Shown here: positions 7,974-16,275 of the stretch, in pieces | How the letters are laid out: each line of letters begins with the position of its first letter | Numbering within the stretch: the stretch's first letter is position 1 | Notes under the pieces: model-generated | Told to the model about the DNA's origin: nothing | Database searches by the model: none | Seen by the model: the letters and a program-made list of their open reading frames with translations, nothing else | DNA from: Spirochaetes bacterium RBG_16_49_21 | GTDB taxonomy: Bacteria; Spirochaetota; UBA4802; UBA5550 | Reading direction: 5' to 3' | DNA: 32,309 nucleotides | Assembly: GCA_001829495.1 (NCBI GenBank) | Contig: MIBJ01000061.1 | Location: forward strand, 27,413 to 59,721 | Position numbers and translations under genes: made by a program

Positions 7974-8459
7974 TTAAAAGCTTTCAAATCCTTTCCGCAG
8001 CCGGTCGCGGATATCAACCGGGTCTACAACCACCAGACGCGCTCCGGCGAGTACATCCAGATATCCCACCTCGTTGCCGAAGCGCGGCACGACATGCAAA
8101 TGAAGATGCGAGACGCTCGCTCCGCTGTTTTGACCCAGGTTGTATCCGACATTGAACCCGTCGGGATTAAATTCCTTCTGTAATATTTTCAGGCTCTTGG
8201 TGAGTATGCGGTGCATGGCCAGAGCCTCCTCGTCGGTGAGCTCGTCTATTTTCTCTGTATGCCGGGAAGGAAAGATCATTATGTGGCCGGGATTAAAGGG
8301 ATACAGGTTGACTGAAACGATAAAGCCTTGCCTGCGCGCAATTTCAAGATTTACGACGTCCGGATGCTTATCTCTCAACGCGCAGAGGATGCAGTCGACC
8401 TTCGGCTTGTCCCCCTTGACGTATTTCTGCTTATTGGTATTGAAAAGGTAATGTCTCAT
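7974..8459 (-). CDS. HIT-family nucleotide hydrolase/phosphorylase
   Basis: A 161-residue histidine-triad protein. SHLHLHVVPR (H118, H120, H122) is the catalytic HxHxHxx motif, and NPGHIMIFPSRH contains the upstream conserved histidine. VDCILC (C23, C26) gives the zinc CxxC pair seen in the Ap4A-phosphorylase-like branch. Members cleave dinucleoside polyphosphates or AMP conjugates, which makes Ap4A turnover a reasonable guess. It is the last gene of the lolA-to-HIT run, 12 bases after the cytochrome stop. Confidence 0.92.
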   Translation of the reverse strand: MRHYLFNTNKQKYVKGDKPKVDCILCALRDKHPDVVNLEIARRQGFIVSVNLYPFNPGHIMIFPSRHTEKIDELTDEEALAMHRILTKSLKILQKEFNPDGFNVGYNLGQNSGASVSHLHLHVVPRFGNEVGYLDVLAGARLVVVDPVDIRDRLRKGFESF

Positions 8460-8471
8460 TACTGTTTTTCA

Positions 8472-9335
8472 TCAGTCTCTGCCATATTTTCTGCGCTTAC
8501 TGTACATGACCAGTGTATAAATCGATATCCCACCGATGAAAATAAGCTGAAACACGACCATAACAATGTAGAGGAGGTCTATCCGGCCGATAAGGGAAAC
8601 CTTTGTTTTGACGTCGGCCTCGAGACTCGAGACCTCCACACCGAGGAGTTTTCTGGTTGATTCCATCTCCTCCTTCGGGGACACATGCACAAACCGGTAA
8701 AACCGGGTTCGCGCTGTATCAAGCCGGTTCTGTAGATCAAGAGTATCCCCATGCTTGCTCCCGATATATTTGATATCCCGGCCCATATCCTCTATTGCCC
8801 GGTTCGTTTCCCGGATGAACAGTACCGTATTCCGGGAAAAATCAGCCGTATGGCAGGATGAGCAGGTTTTTTCGCTGATTATCCCGGCAGTGGAACGCTG
8901 TATGTTATGCGCCCCGTGGCAGGATGCGCAATTGGGATGATTATTCCTGAGCACCGACGGATAGTGGGGGCCGAGTCTGAACTGCCCGGCAGCAGCGGCG
9001 TGGCATCCATCCCTGCCGCAGAAATCGGCGATTAGTATTTTATCAGGCTTTCCCGTAAAGCCGCTCTGTTTAGTCTTGGCCAATTTTTTATCGTTGACGC
9101 CCGGATCCCCTCTATGACAGACGTTGCATCTGCCGGCCGAGCCGTCATGAACGCTCATACGCCATTCGATAACCGGCCGTTTCAAACCGCCTTTCAGCCC
9201 CTCATGGCAGACGATGCAGAAATCCTTCTTTTCAGCGTATGCCGGTTTGCCGGCCTCCCGTTCATCTGCAAAGGATACAGCTCCTACAAAAGTGACGGCG
9301 CAGAGAATCAATATGCTCAACAACGCTCCCCTCAT
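8472..9335 (-). CDS. Multihaem c-type cytochrome with C-terminal membrane anchor
   Basis: A 287-residue exported electron carrier. Residues 1-23 are a signal peptide. There are four standard haem sites, CIVCH (40), CNVCH (70), CASCH (136) and CSSCH (158), and one expanded site, CGRDGCH (106), in which four residues separate the cysteines. Several additional histidines (for example H63, H124, H133, H143) could serve as distal ligands. A long helical stretch (175-250) leads to one TM helix (about 253-277) and a basic cytosolic tail. It resembles membrane-bound quinol-linked NapC/NrfH-type or cytochrome c3-like carriers, but the redox partner is not in the window. Confidence 0.9.
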   Translation of the reverse strand: MRGALLSILILCAVTFVGAVSFADEREAGKPAYAEKKDFCIVCHEGLKGGLKRPVIEWRMSVHDGSAGRCNVCHRGDPGVNDKKLAKTKQSGFTGKPDKILIADFCGRDGCHAAAAGQFRLGPHYPSVLRNNHPNCASCHGAHNIQRSTAGIISEKTCSSCHTADFSRNTVLFIRETNRAIEDMGRDIKYIGSKHGDTLDLQNRLDTARTRFYRFVHVSPKEEMESTRKLLGVEVSSLEADVKTKVSLIGRIDLLYIVMVVFQLIFIGGISIYTLVMYSKRRKYGRD

Positions 9336-9371
9336 ATCAGTTTAACAGTTCCTCCGCGTAAGGATGGCGCA

Positions 9372-9851
9372 CTAGTAAATATTGATCTGGAAAAGTTTGA
9401 GAATGAAAATCGCACAGAACAGTATCAGATTCGTATACAAACCGGCCAGACAGTCGTCAATCATAATTCCCAGGCCTCCGCCCAACTTATGGAGAAGGCC
9501 TATCGGATACGGCTTGACCACGTCCATAAGCCTGAACACGAAGAAGGCCGCCACGGCAACCTTGAGGTTGAAGGGATAAAAAAGAACGCTGACCCAGTAC
9601 CCCATGAGCTCATCAAGAACCACCTCGGGAGGATCCTTTCTCCCGAAAAAGCGCTCCCCCTCCCCGGCAATCTTAAGAAAGGGATAAAACAGGACAAGTA
9701 CCGCGCCGAGATTCACGATCCAGCTGACACGGCCGAAGAGCAGGTACTCGAGAAAATAGAAAGCCATCCCCACCAGGGTGCCGGCGGACCCGGAGGCGAT
9801 CGGGCAGTATCCTGCGTAAAAGACGGTGAACAATAGCTCCTTGATCCTCAT
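9372..9851 (-). CDS. pgpA: Phosphatidylglycerophosphatase A
   Basis: An inner-membrane phosphatase that removes the phosphate from phosphatidylglycerophosphate to give phosphatidylglycerol. The PgpA signatures appear in order: IASGSAGTLVG (18-28), DPPEVVLDELMGYW (73-86), FRLMDVVKPYPI (106-117) and GIMIDDCLAGLYTN (128-141). These include the conserved acidic residues expected for metal binding, and several TM helices are present. It overlaps pgsA by four bases (ATGA), so two consecutive steps of phosphatidylglycerol synthesis are encoded back to back. Confidence 0.95.
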   Translation of the reverse strand: MRIKELLFTVFYAGYCPIASGSAGTLVGMAFYFLEYLLFGRVSWIVNLGAVLVLFYPFLKIAGEGERFFGRKDPPEVVLDELMGYWVSVLFYPFNLKVAVAAFFVFRLMDVVKPYPIGLLHKLGGGLGIMIDDCLAGLYTNLILFCAIFILKLFQINIY

Positions 9852-10447
9852 GCCTGATTGTCGTTCTCCCGTTTGCTGTGTCCCGGCACAAGGAGCTTCC
9901 AGTTGGTGAAGAGGTAGCGCAGGCCGGAGAGCGCCGTGAGGAGCGTGACGCCCACCATAATCCAGTAGGGAACCGATTTATTCGTAACGTAGATCCCCCG
10001 CGTCCTCACCACATAGATCATGATGATGATGACGATTGAGACCATCTGGAATGTGGTTTTTATTTTGCCGAACCTGCTCGTCACAAGAATCTGCCCCCTG
10101 CTCATCGCCACGTACCTCATGAACGTGATCATTAAATCCCTGCCCACGATCACGCCGATCATCCAGAAATCGAATATCTCAAGGTAGGGATCGAGCGCGA
10201 TAAGGGCGGAAAGTACCGAAATGACCAGGAACTTGTCTGCCAGAGGGTCGATGAAAATTCCGAATTCGGATTCCTGGTGTAACTTCCGCGCGCTCCAGCC
10301 GTCCAGAAGATCGGTGAGCGAGGCGAGAATAAAAAGAACGAGGGCCCAGAGCCATAATTTAACGGCAAGCAGATAGATTACCAGCGGGATCAATACTATC
10401 CGCGACATGGACACGAGATTGGGAATATTCATGACAAACCGAGGCAT
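9848..10447 (-). CDS. pgsA: CDP-diacylglycerol-glycerol-3-phosphate 3-phosphatidyltransferase
   Basis: Transfers a phosphatidyl group from CDP-diacylglycerol to glycerol-3-phosphate, the committed step to phosphatidylglycerol. The CDP-alcohol phosphatidyltransferase motif is complete: D46-x2-D49-G50-x2-A53-R54-x8-G63-x3-D67-x3-D71. NIPNLVSMSRI at the N-terminus is typical, and the remainder is a string of hydrophobic helices. The ATG at 10447 has GGAG upstream; an ATG five codons later is the alternative. It overlaps pgpA. Confidence 0.96.
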   Translation of the reverse strand: MPRFVMNIPNLVSMSRIVLIPLVIYLLAVKLWLWALVLFILASLTDLLDGWSARKLHQESEFGIFIDPLADKFLVISVLSALIALDPYLEIFDFWMIGVIVGRDLMITFMRYVAMSRGQILVTSRFGKIKTTFQMVSIVIIIMIYVVRTRGIYVTNKSVPYWIMVGVTLLTALSGLRYLFTNWKLLVPGHSKRENDNQA

Positions 10448-10490
10448 TAAAAAACATCTCCGTCAAAGTATGCTGCTCAAGCCGCTGCAT

Positions 10491-11831
10491 CTAAACAGCG
10501 GACTCACCGATCAAATCATAGTCCAGCGCGTCGGTTACCCGGGCCGTTGCAATTGTGTTAACCGGAACGCCGGCGCCGGTCAAGTAAAAAACGCCGTCAA
10601 CCTCAGGGGCGTCATATTCCGTCCTGCATATCCAGGTTGATTCATCGAGCCGCTCCTCCACGAGCACCCGCACCCGGCTTCCTATCATGCTCCGGAGGTT
10701 TCGGGCCGATATTTCCCGCTGGCGCGCCATGATGCGGCAGAACCGCTCCCTCTTGGCCTGTTCAGGCACCGGATCGCCGAGTCCATACGCCCGGGTGCCT
10801 TCCTCCGGCGAATAGATAAACACACCCGCCCGGTCCGGACGCGCTGCTTCCAAAAACTCGTCCAGTTCATCAACATCCTGGTCCGTTTCGCCCGGATAAC
10901 CAACCATGAATGTGGACCTGATCCGGATATCCGGCACCTGGGTGCGCAACCGGGCAATGAGTCCCCGGTACGCCGGGGCGTCGCCCGTGCGCCCCATGGA
11001 GCGGAGCAGACGGGCGCTCGCATGCTGAAAAGGAATGTCGATATAGGGGACCACCTTTTTCACGCCTGCAAGGACCTCGGTGATCATCCCCCCGACACGG
11101 TCGGGATGGCAGTACATGAGCCGTATCCATTCGACGCCGTTGATTCCGGACATATCGCGGACAAGATCGTACAGGCTCGTATTCGCCCCCTGGTACGAGG
11201 ATATGTCCTGAGCCACGACGACCAGCTCCCTGGCGCCGCGTTCGGCTGCCGTGCGCGCCTCATCCAGTATCATCTCGGAAGGGTATGAGCGCTGCGGCCC
11301 CCGGATGATGGGAATGGCGCAGTAGGAGCAGTTGTTGGAGCATCCCTCGGCTATCTTGATATACGCGTACGCAAGCCCGGGAACCAGCGGCTCCCGTTCC
11401 GGGCCGGGAGAGGCAAGGACGGCAACGCGCAGCCTCCTGCTCATCCGCGCCACAAAGCTCTCGTCCGGGATTCCGTATGCAAAATCAACCTCCGGGATCT
11501 CGGCGGACACGGCGGAAAAATAGCGCTGGGTAAGGCACCCGGTCACGACAACCTTCCTGCCGAAACTCCCGCCCGCGCCGTCACCGGGGCCGGACGAGCA
11601 TGCGCCGCGGCTCCGCATTTCAAGAGCATCAAAGATCGCCGCTATGGACTCCTCCTTGGCCGGCTGAATAAAACCGCAGGTGTTTATGATAAGGATATCG
11701 GCATCTTCGGGTTTTTCCGCGGTTCGGTAACCGGCTGCCTTCATCGAGCCGTTGACGCGCTCCGAATCCACAAGGTTCTTTGAGCAGCCGAGCGAGGTGA
11801 TGTAATAGGATATGTCTGTTGAGGAAAACAA
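10491..11831 (-). CDS. rimO: Ribosomal protein S12 methylthiotransferase RimO
   Basis: A radical-SAM enzyme that methylthiolates the conserved aspartate of ribosomal protein S12. The N-terminal UPF0004 domain has its three cluster cysteines (C16 in SLGCSKN, C52 in INTCGF, C99 in VTGCLTQRY). The radical-SAM domain has C164-x3-C168-x2-C171, and a C-terminal TRAM-like domain completes the protein. SLGCSKNLVDSE is characteristic of RimO rather than MiaB. Between residues about 76 and 91 there is a Gly/Ser-rich insertion that I do not expect in the family. The start is TTG, because no in-frame ATG or GTG fits before the rodZ stop 11 bases upstream. Confidence 0.96.
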   Translation of the reverse strand: MFSSTDISYYITSLGCSKNLVDSERVNGSMKAAGYRTAEKPEDADILIINTCGFIQPAKEESIAAIFDALEMRSRGACSSGPGDGAGGSFGRKVVVTGCLTQRYFSAVSAEIPEVDFAYGIPDESFVARMSRRLRVAVLASPGPEREPLVPGLAYAYIKIAEGCSNNCSYCAIPIIRGPQRSYPSEMILDEARTAAERGARELVVVAQDISSYQGANTSLYDLVRDMSGINGVEWIRLMYCHPDRVGGMITEVLAGVKKVVPYIDIPFQHASARLLRSMGRTGDAPAYRGLIARLRTQVPDIRIRSTFMVGYPGETDQDVDELDEFLEAARPDRAGVFIYSPEEGTRAYGLGDPVPEQAKRERFCRIMARQREISARNLRSMIGSRVRVLVEERLDESTWICRTEYDAPEVDGVFYLTGAGVPVNTIATARVTDALDYDLIGESAV

Positions 11832-11841
11832 AATCGAGGTA

Positions 11842-12975
11842 TTACCAATCCTTTACCACAATATGGTACAGATTGGGATTCTTAACGTCTTTTTTCCAGG
11901 TGACGACCTTGTTCGCGACCTGGCCGGCGCCTCCAAAGGAATATTCCCTGCCGTTGATCCTGGCTTTGATGCCGCCGGCGTTCCCGATCTTTATCTGGAT
12001 ATACTCCGTCGCCTCCCACCGTTCCGACTGGCCCTGGGGTATGAAGCCGCGCACTTTGCGCACCCCGTCGAGATACAGCTCGATAAAGGACTTCTGTACG
12101 AATTCAGCCTCGAAAACGATCTTCAGGCTCTGCCTGCTCTGGGCCTCCACCGATGTGTTGTCGGCGTTCATCGCCGCGCTCTCCTCTTCCTTTGTGGTCG
12201 CCTCTTCCTCGATTTTTTTCTCGCCGAGTGAGACCATGATTTTGGCCCTGTTTTCGGTGAGACCCTTAAGGGTAAAGGTCACATCGCGGGGGCATCCTTC
12301 CAGGGCGACGCTCCGCGGCTCTTCCATCCTGAATTTTTCAAGCCTCTTGCCGGGAAATATCTCCAGGGTCACCGCATCCCCCTTGATGTTTTTCAGGAGG
12401 AACACCACTTCCTTATTGTCAACGAGAAACTGAACCGCCTCGTTCTTGGATACCAGGATGAAGCCTTTATTGTTGGCGAGCTGGAGGGGGCGAAGATTCT
12501 CGATCTCGTTTTCCTTGTTCTTCACGTATTCGTTTTTGATGGCATCCGTAGTATCGCCGCCGGAGAGGTCCACCTCGGATGACGATATGAGGGCCCTGAT
12601 CCCCCATATCACGAATATCGCCGCAACAGCGGCGCCTGCCATGAAGAGTATGTTCCGGTGTCTGTTGACGAACGATGATGCCGTAATGCTCAGATTCGAT
12701 TTAGTCGGCTTGGTCAATTCTTCGAGGGGGGTGGCGCTTTCACCGATCTTGTACCCCTTATAGGCTTGAACGATCGCCTCGACATCAAGTCTCAAAAACT
12801 CGGCATAGGAGCGCAGAAAGCCGATGAGGTAGGTCTCGCTCGGAAATTTGTCGAATTTCTCCTCTTCCAGGGCCTGAAGGTAGGTCGGGCTGATATTGGT
12901 CTCCTTGACTACATCCTTAATGGTAATCTTTCTGGCTTCCCTGGCGGAACGCAACTTTTCGCCTATGCTCTCCAA
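11842..12975 (-). CDS. rodZ: RodZ-like cytoskeletal adaptor (HTH, TM helix, DUF4115)
   Basis: Links MreB filaments to the membrane and wall machinery. Residues 1-70 form the Xre-type HTH domain (EKLRSAREARKITIKDVVKE, then ISPTYLQALEEEKF). A basic linker leads to one TM helix (about 109-130). The periplasmic part ends in a DUF4115 domain (about 280-375, LKIVFEAEFVQKSFIELYLDG and IKIGNAGGIKARINGR). At 377 residues it is somewhat long, with an additional inserted stretch rich in Glu and Lys around 240-265. The start codon is TTG, three bases after the lolA stop and six bases after GAGGAG, so the ribosome site lies inside the end of lolA. Confidence 0.93.
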   Translation of the reverse strand: MESIGEKLRSAREARKITIKDVVKETNISPTYLQALEEEKFDKFPSETYLIGFLRSYAEFLRLDVEAIVQAYKGYKIGESATPLEELTKPTKSNLSITASSFVNRHRNILFMAGAAVAAIFVIWGIRALISSSEVDLSGGDTTDAIKNEYVKNKENEIENLRPLQLANNKGFILVSKNEAVQFLVDNKEVVFLLKNIKGDAVTLEIFPGKRLEKFRMEEPRSVALEGCPRDVTFTLKGLTENRAKIMVSLGEKKIEEEATTKEEESAAMNADNTSVEAQSRQSLKIVFEAEFVQKSFIELYLDGVRKVRGFIPQGQSERWEATEYIQIKIGNAGGIKARINGREYSFGGAGQVANKVVTWKKDVKNPNLYHIVVKDW

Positions 12976-12978
12976 TTC

Positions 12979-13677
12979 CTACTCCTCGGCTATCATGGGA
13001 TTCTTTATGACGCGGGCGCGCGCCGGAATATCGAATTTAAACATGCTGTTGGACAAGCCGGCATCAATTTTTAGATTGGAGAAGGTGATGTCAATCGTTT
13101 TCCCCGATGTCGTCTCTCCCCTTGCTCTGACGATAAAATATTTTTCCGTTACCCAGAGCTTAAGCTTCCGGAACCCCCTCCTGCTCTCCTTCTGTTTCAG
13201 AAAGAGCGTATATTCCTTGGTGCCGTCTTCCTGCGCGGCCGGCTGATCCTTTGAGTCAAAACGGTAATGGTATTTTGAGAAGAGCCAGTTCAGGCCGCTT
13301 TTCGTCCCGGGGGAAAAAATTCCGGAATCCGGATTCAGGTCCTGCTCCGCAACCACGTTCATGGAGGGAATATAGATCCACATCATCCTGCCGTTGGACA
13401 CGATCTTCTGCCCATACGGCTGGGTGAACTCTATGCTGAGCTTGTTGTCGGCCTTGTACCGGATAATGCCGGTCTGCTGTTTTGTCTTCCCCATCTTTTC
13501 GGATACGATCGTAAAATTTGCCTGGTAGGAGTCTATCTTCGAGAATCTCTTTTTGATATTATCAACGATGTCGCTTACGGTGGTAAAATCAAACCTGAAG
13601 GCTGAGGCATCGGAATTCAACATCATTATTATCAGGAGGATAATCTGTAAAAATGCCGCTTTTCTTGATATTTTCAT
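12979..13677 (-). CDS. lolA: LolA-family outer-membrane lipoprotein carrier
   Basis: A periplasmic chaperone expected to carry lipoproteins from the inner to the outer membrane. A signal peptide of about 25 residues ends near SDASA. The mature part begins with helix IVDNIKKRFSKIDSYQANFTI and continues with the LolA strand pattern: GIIRYKADNKLSIEFTQPYGQ, VSNGRMMWIYIP, and later TEKYFIVRARGETTSGKTIDITFSNLKI. The ATG at 13677 is chosen; a GTG two codons upstream is possible. It is the first gene of the rodZ-rimO-pgsA-pgpA run. Confidence 0.92.
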   Translation of the reverse strand: MKISRKAAFLQIILLIIMMLNSDASAFRFDFTTVSDIVDNIKKRFSKIDSYQANFTIVSEKMGKTKQQTGIIRYKADNKLSIEFTQPYGQKIVSNGRMMWIYIPSMNVVAEQDLNPDSGIFSPGTKSGLNWLFSKYHYRFDSKDQPAAQEDGTKEYTLFLKQKESRRGFRKLKLWVTEKYFIVRARGETTSGKTIDITFSNLKIDAGLSNSMFKFDIPARARVIKNPMIAEE

Positions 13678-13813
13678 GCTCACGCGAACCAGACGGAATT
13701 GTTGACGGATAATTTGGCGACAATTAATATAATCACGCGTTTAAAAGTCAATCGTAAAATTCGGATAAAAAATCTCACTATACTATAAATAGATCGGCAT
13801 TGTCCATATAATT

Positions 13814-13846
13814 GCGGTCTCCCCCGCCGGAGGCGGGGGAGACCGC
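13814..13846. repeat. Perfect 15-bp inverted repeat with 3-base loop
   Basis: GCGGTCTCCCCCGCC (13814-13828) pairs with GGCGGGGGAGACCGC (13832-13846) around a GGA loop. It lies upstream of lolA in the 13684-14021 spacer and is not followed by a T tract on either strand, so it fits a palindromic repeat better than a terminator. The same spacer has weaker inverted repeats, TAATTTATTT (13863-13872) with 13893-13902, and CTGCAATTATGCAG at 13907-13920. Confidence 0.7.
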
Positions 13847-14021
13847 ATCAAATGCGGAAAACTAATTTATTTATGGCATAAAAATGCTGGACAAATAAAT
13901 TAACAACTGCAATTATGCAGCACAATTCGGGTTTATTCTAATTTTTATACTTGCACGTTTTAACTATGCCTTTGCTGCTGCTCTCAGCTGGCGGGCTTGC
14001 ATATTACCACTAGGATTTGCC

Positions 14022-14210
14022 ATGAAAGCGATATTTATCGGAAATAAAAAATTCAGGGAAATCGAGCTTCTGGATCTCAGAAGGGATGAGGATTTCATAC
14101 GGCTGATCGACGAGTATTCTCTCATGGAATCGCCGGTAATATATTTCTCCGCCGGGGATTCAAAAATCAAGGAGATACTGATCAAGAAGGACCCCACCTT
14201 TTCGGTTTGA
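14022..14210 (+). CDS. Small protein of unknown function (62 residues)
   Basis: A short plus-strand gene between minus-strand operons, ending five bases before the converging stop of the response regulator. The sequence MKAIFIGNKKFREIELLDLR, then DEDFIRLIDEYSLMESPVIYFS, looks like a globular alpha/beta protein, and base use in the third codon positions agrees with the neighbouring genes. A weak AGGA precedes the ATG. I recognise no family, but the coding look makes it likely real. Confidence 0.55.
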   Translation: MKAIFIGNKKFREIELLDLRRDEDFIRLIDEYSLMESPVIYFSAGDSKIKEILIKKDPTFSV

Positions 14211-14215
14211 CCGGA

Positions 14216-15319
14216 TCAAATCATATCCACCAGCATCAGGGTGCAGTCATCCGTGACCTCAGTCTCGCCGCTGGTTATATTCTTTTGTATCATTTTAAAC
14301 TTTTCAAGGGAGGGCTTGCCGCTGGTATTCAAGATCTCAAGAAGCAGTTTTAAGCCGACCGGGGCGTCTTCCTTTTCGCTCACAATATCGATGATGCCGT
14401 CCGTGTACACAAGAAGGCTGGAGGCGTCCTCAAGCTTTATTCTATGCGTCCGGTATGTCGCATTTGCAATGGGCCCAAGAAAAGAGTCATACTCCGTGAG
14501 CTGTTCCACACCTTTGCCGGTCATCCAGTAAGGCTGGGGATGGCCCGCATTGGCATACTCAAGCACGCGGCGGCTGGGGTCGTATAAACCGCAGTACGCG
14601 GTGACGAAAGATTCTGCCGGGATATTCCCGGCAAGCTCCTGGTTCATGATGGTCATTACATCCCCCGGGACCACGGACTTCTGCAGCGCGTTGCGGAAGA
14701 CCATCTTGACGATCGCGGTATACAGGGCCGCGGATATGCTGTGGCCGGAAACGTCGGCGACGAGGAATATCAGCCTGCCGTCCTGATAGGCGACATAGTC
14801 GTACAGGTCTCCACCGATATCCGAAAGCGGCAGCGACCAGGTATAGATGCTCGCCCTACCGGTCTTCATGATTGGGTCCGGGAACAGATATTTCTGCAGT
14901 TTCCGCGCCATCAGCAGCTCCACCCGGATAAATTCATTAAAATAAATCATCTCGCCGATCTTCAGGCCGTTTTCCACCCTCTTGAGCATTACCTCGGTCT
15001 TTTCCGGCTTTCGGATAAAATCATAAACGCCGAGCTTGTAGCTTTCGACGATATTGGCGGGATTCACGTCCCCGGAAATCATCAGCACCGGGGCATGGGT
15101 TATATCATGTTCCTTGACCCTTCTCAGGAAGTTCAGACCATCCATCTCGGGCATGTTCATATCAAGCATGATCAGATCCACGGACACGGTTTCAAGCTTA
15201 TCCAGGGCTTCCTTTCCGTTCGAGGCGATGGCCACCTCATAGCCCGCATTGCTTAAGATCCGGGAGAGAATCTTCTGAATTCCCAGCTCATCATCAATGA
15301 CCAGTATCTTTTTCTTCAT
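14216..15319 (-). CDS. Response regulator with SpoIIE/RsbU-type PPM phosphatase output
   Basis: Residues 1-118 are a CheY-like receiver with the acidic pair D9/D10, phospho-acceptor D53 in LIMLDMNMPEMDG, and K104 in FIRKPEK. A helical linker (120-150) leads to a PPM phosphatase domain with D167 and D171 in SDIGGDLYDY, D189 and G192 in VADVSGHS, and LLVYTDGI plus TDDCTLMLV near the end. These are the metal-binding motifs. Known relatives dephosphorylate anti-anti-sigma factors in partner-switching pathways. It is the last gene of a three-gene unit. No anti-sigma or STAS partner lies nearby, and no histidine kinase is present. Confidence 0.94.
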   Translation of the reverse strand: MKKKILVIDDELGIQKILSRILSNAGYEVAIASNGKEALDKLETVSVDLIMLDMNMPEMDGLNFLRRVKEHDITHAPVLMISGDVNPANIVESYKLGVYDFIRKPEKTEVMLKRVENGLKIGEMIYFNEFIRVELLMARKLQKYLFPDPIMKTGRASIYTWSLPLSDIGGDLYDYVAYQDGRLIFLVADVSGHSISAALYTAIVKMVFRNALQKSVVPGDVMTIMNQELAGNIPAESFVTAYCGLYDPSRRVLEYANAGHPQPYWMTGKGVEQLTEYDSFLGPIANATYRTHRIKLEDASSLLVYTDGIIDIVSEKEDAPVGLKLLLEILNTSGKPSLEKFKMIQKNITSGETEVTDDCTLMLVDMI

Positions 15320-15326
15320 TCACAGA

Positions 15327-15758
15327 CTAGCGTACCGCGGTACTTCGTTCATTAAAAAATAATATCCAGGCTGCCATAGACAAAAGAAAAAAATAAACCA
15401 TGGTGTTTCTGCCGAGGAGCGAGCCCTCCTTTCTCCTTTCCAGAAGGACTTCCAGATAGATCTTACGCTCCTGGTCGATCTTTTCATCGGCATAGATTTT
15501 ACCGTCAAAAAAAGTCAATGAGTTCCTCACCCTGTCGGAGTCGAAATTGTCGTACCCGGCGAATATCTGGGGATCACGCAAAATAATATATGCCTTTTTA
15601 TAATTTGCGTCGATATTTTCCCTGGCGGACAGTAATTGCTCCACCGCAGGCTCCACGACGAGGATCGAATAAAACGAAACCGCTCCCAGGGTAATCCCGA
15701 TGATCAGGGTGATGATGGCTGAATACCGGTATATTCTGCTGTCATTAATTTTTTTCAT
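15327..15758 (-). CDS. Two-TM protein with an extracytoplasmic helical domain
   Basis: A 143-residue protein with TM helices at about 13-35 and 118-136 and a charged helical loop of about 80 residues between them. The topology matches the sensing half of a four-helix-bundle receptor without any cytosolic output domain. I do not recognise the family. Its ATG overlaps the end of the lipoprotein gene by 14 bases, and it is followed 7 bases later by the receiver-phosphatase gene, so all three are likely one transcript. A role as membrane partner of the phosphatase is inference. Confidence 0.8.
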   Translation of the reverse strand: MKKINDSRIYRYSAIITLIIGITLGAVSFYSILVVEPAVEQLLSARENIDANYKKAYIILRDPQIFAGYDNFDSDRVRNSLTFFDGKIYADEKIDQERKIYLEVLLERRKEGSLLGRNTMVYFFLLSMAAWILFFNERSTAVR

Positions 15759-16239
15759 TAAGCTTATCCTTCAATACATCCCGGATATCATCTTTTTTAT
15801 AGCCTGAAATTTCCAGTTTGACGATTTTATCATCGAAGAATGAACGCTCCACACCCTTATCTTTCAAGAGCTTTTCTTTGTCGGATCCCAGAAGAATCAC
15901 GAGCGGCATGATCTCGTTCTCAGGATAGGTCTTCGTAAGCTCAATAATGCCGGTCTCAAGGGGAAGTATGACCGGAAGCTCGAACGGGATGCTCATAATC
16001 ATGGTGCTGCCGTCCGGATCAACGAACGAAACAGCGCCCGTTACGTTCATCAGCGCGGTAGAGCTGTTTTCGTTCTGGATCCCGGCATTGAATCTCAGGA
16101 TATAGTGCTCCGTATTGTCCTTTATGGCCTGCTCAATCTTTACTATCGGGGATATCAGTTTATCCGGAATCTTCGCGCACCCCGCCGCCAGGAGGCAGGC
16201 AGACAATAAGGCGCACATCGCGGCTTTATTGAAATGCAT
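15745..16239 (-). CDS. Lipoprotein of unknown function (LEA/WHy-like layout possible)
   Basis: From the ATG at 16239 the protein begins with a short signal and a lipobox LLAAGC, so it is a 164-residue lipoprotein. A start further upstream would place the signal at residue 71, so it is rejected. The mature part alternates beta strands (YILRFNAGIQNENSSTALMN, AVSFVDPDGSTMIMSIPFEL, LETGIIELTK), similar in layout to single beta-sandwich domains such as LEA type 2. That resemblance is only a guess. First gene of the unit with the two-TM protein and the receiver-phosphatase. Confidence 0.82.
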   Translation of the reverse strand: MHFNKAAMCALLSACLLAAGCAKIPDKLISPIVKIEQAIKDNTEHYILRFNAGIQNENSSTALMNVTGAVSFVDPDGSTMIMSIPFELPVILPLETGIIELTKTYPENEIMPLVILLGSDKEKLLKDKGVERSFFDDKIVKLEISGYKKDDIRDVLKDKLNEKN

Positions 16240-16275
16240 CGCTTCCACTCTCTCATACGGAATTTTAAGCGCTTT

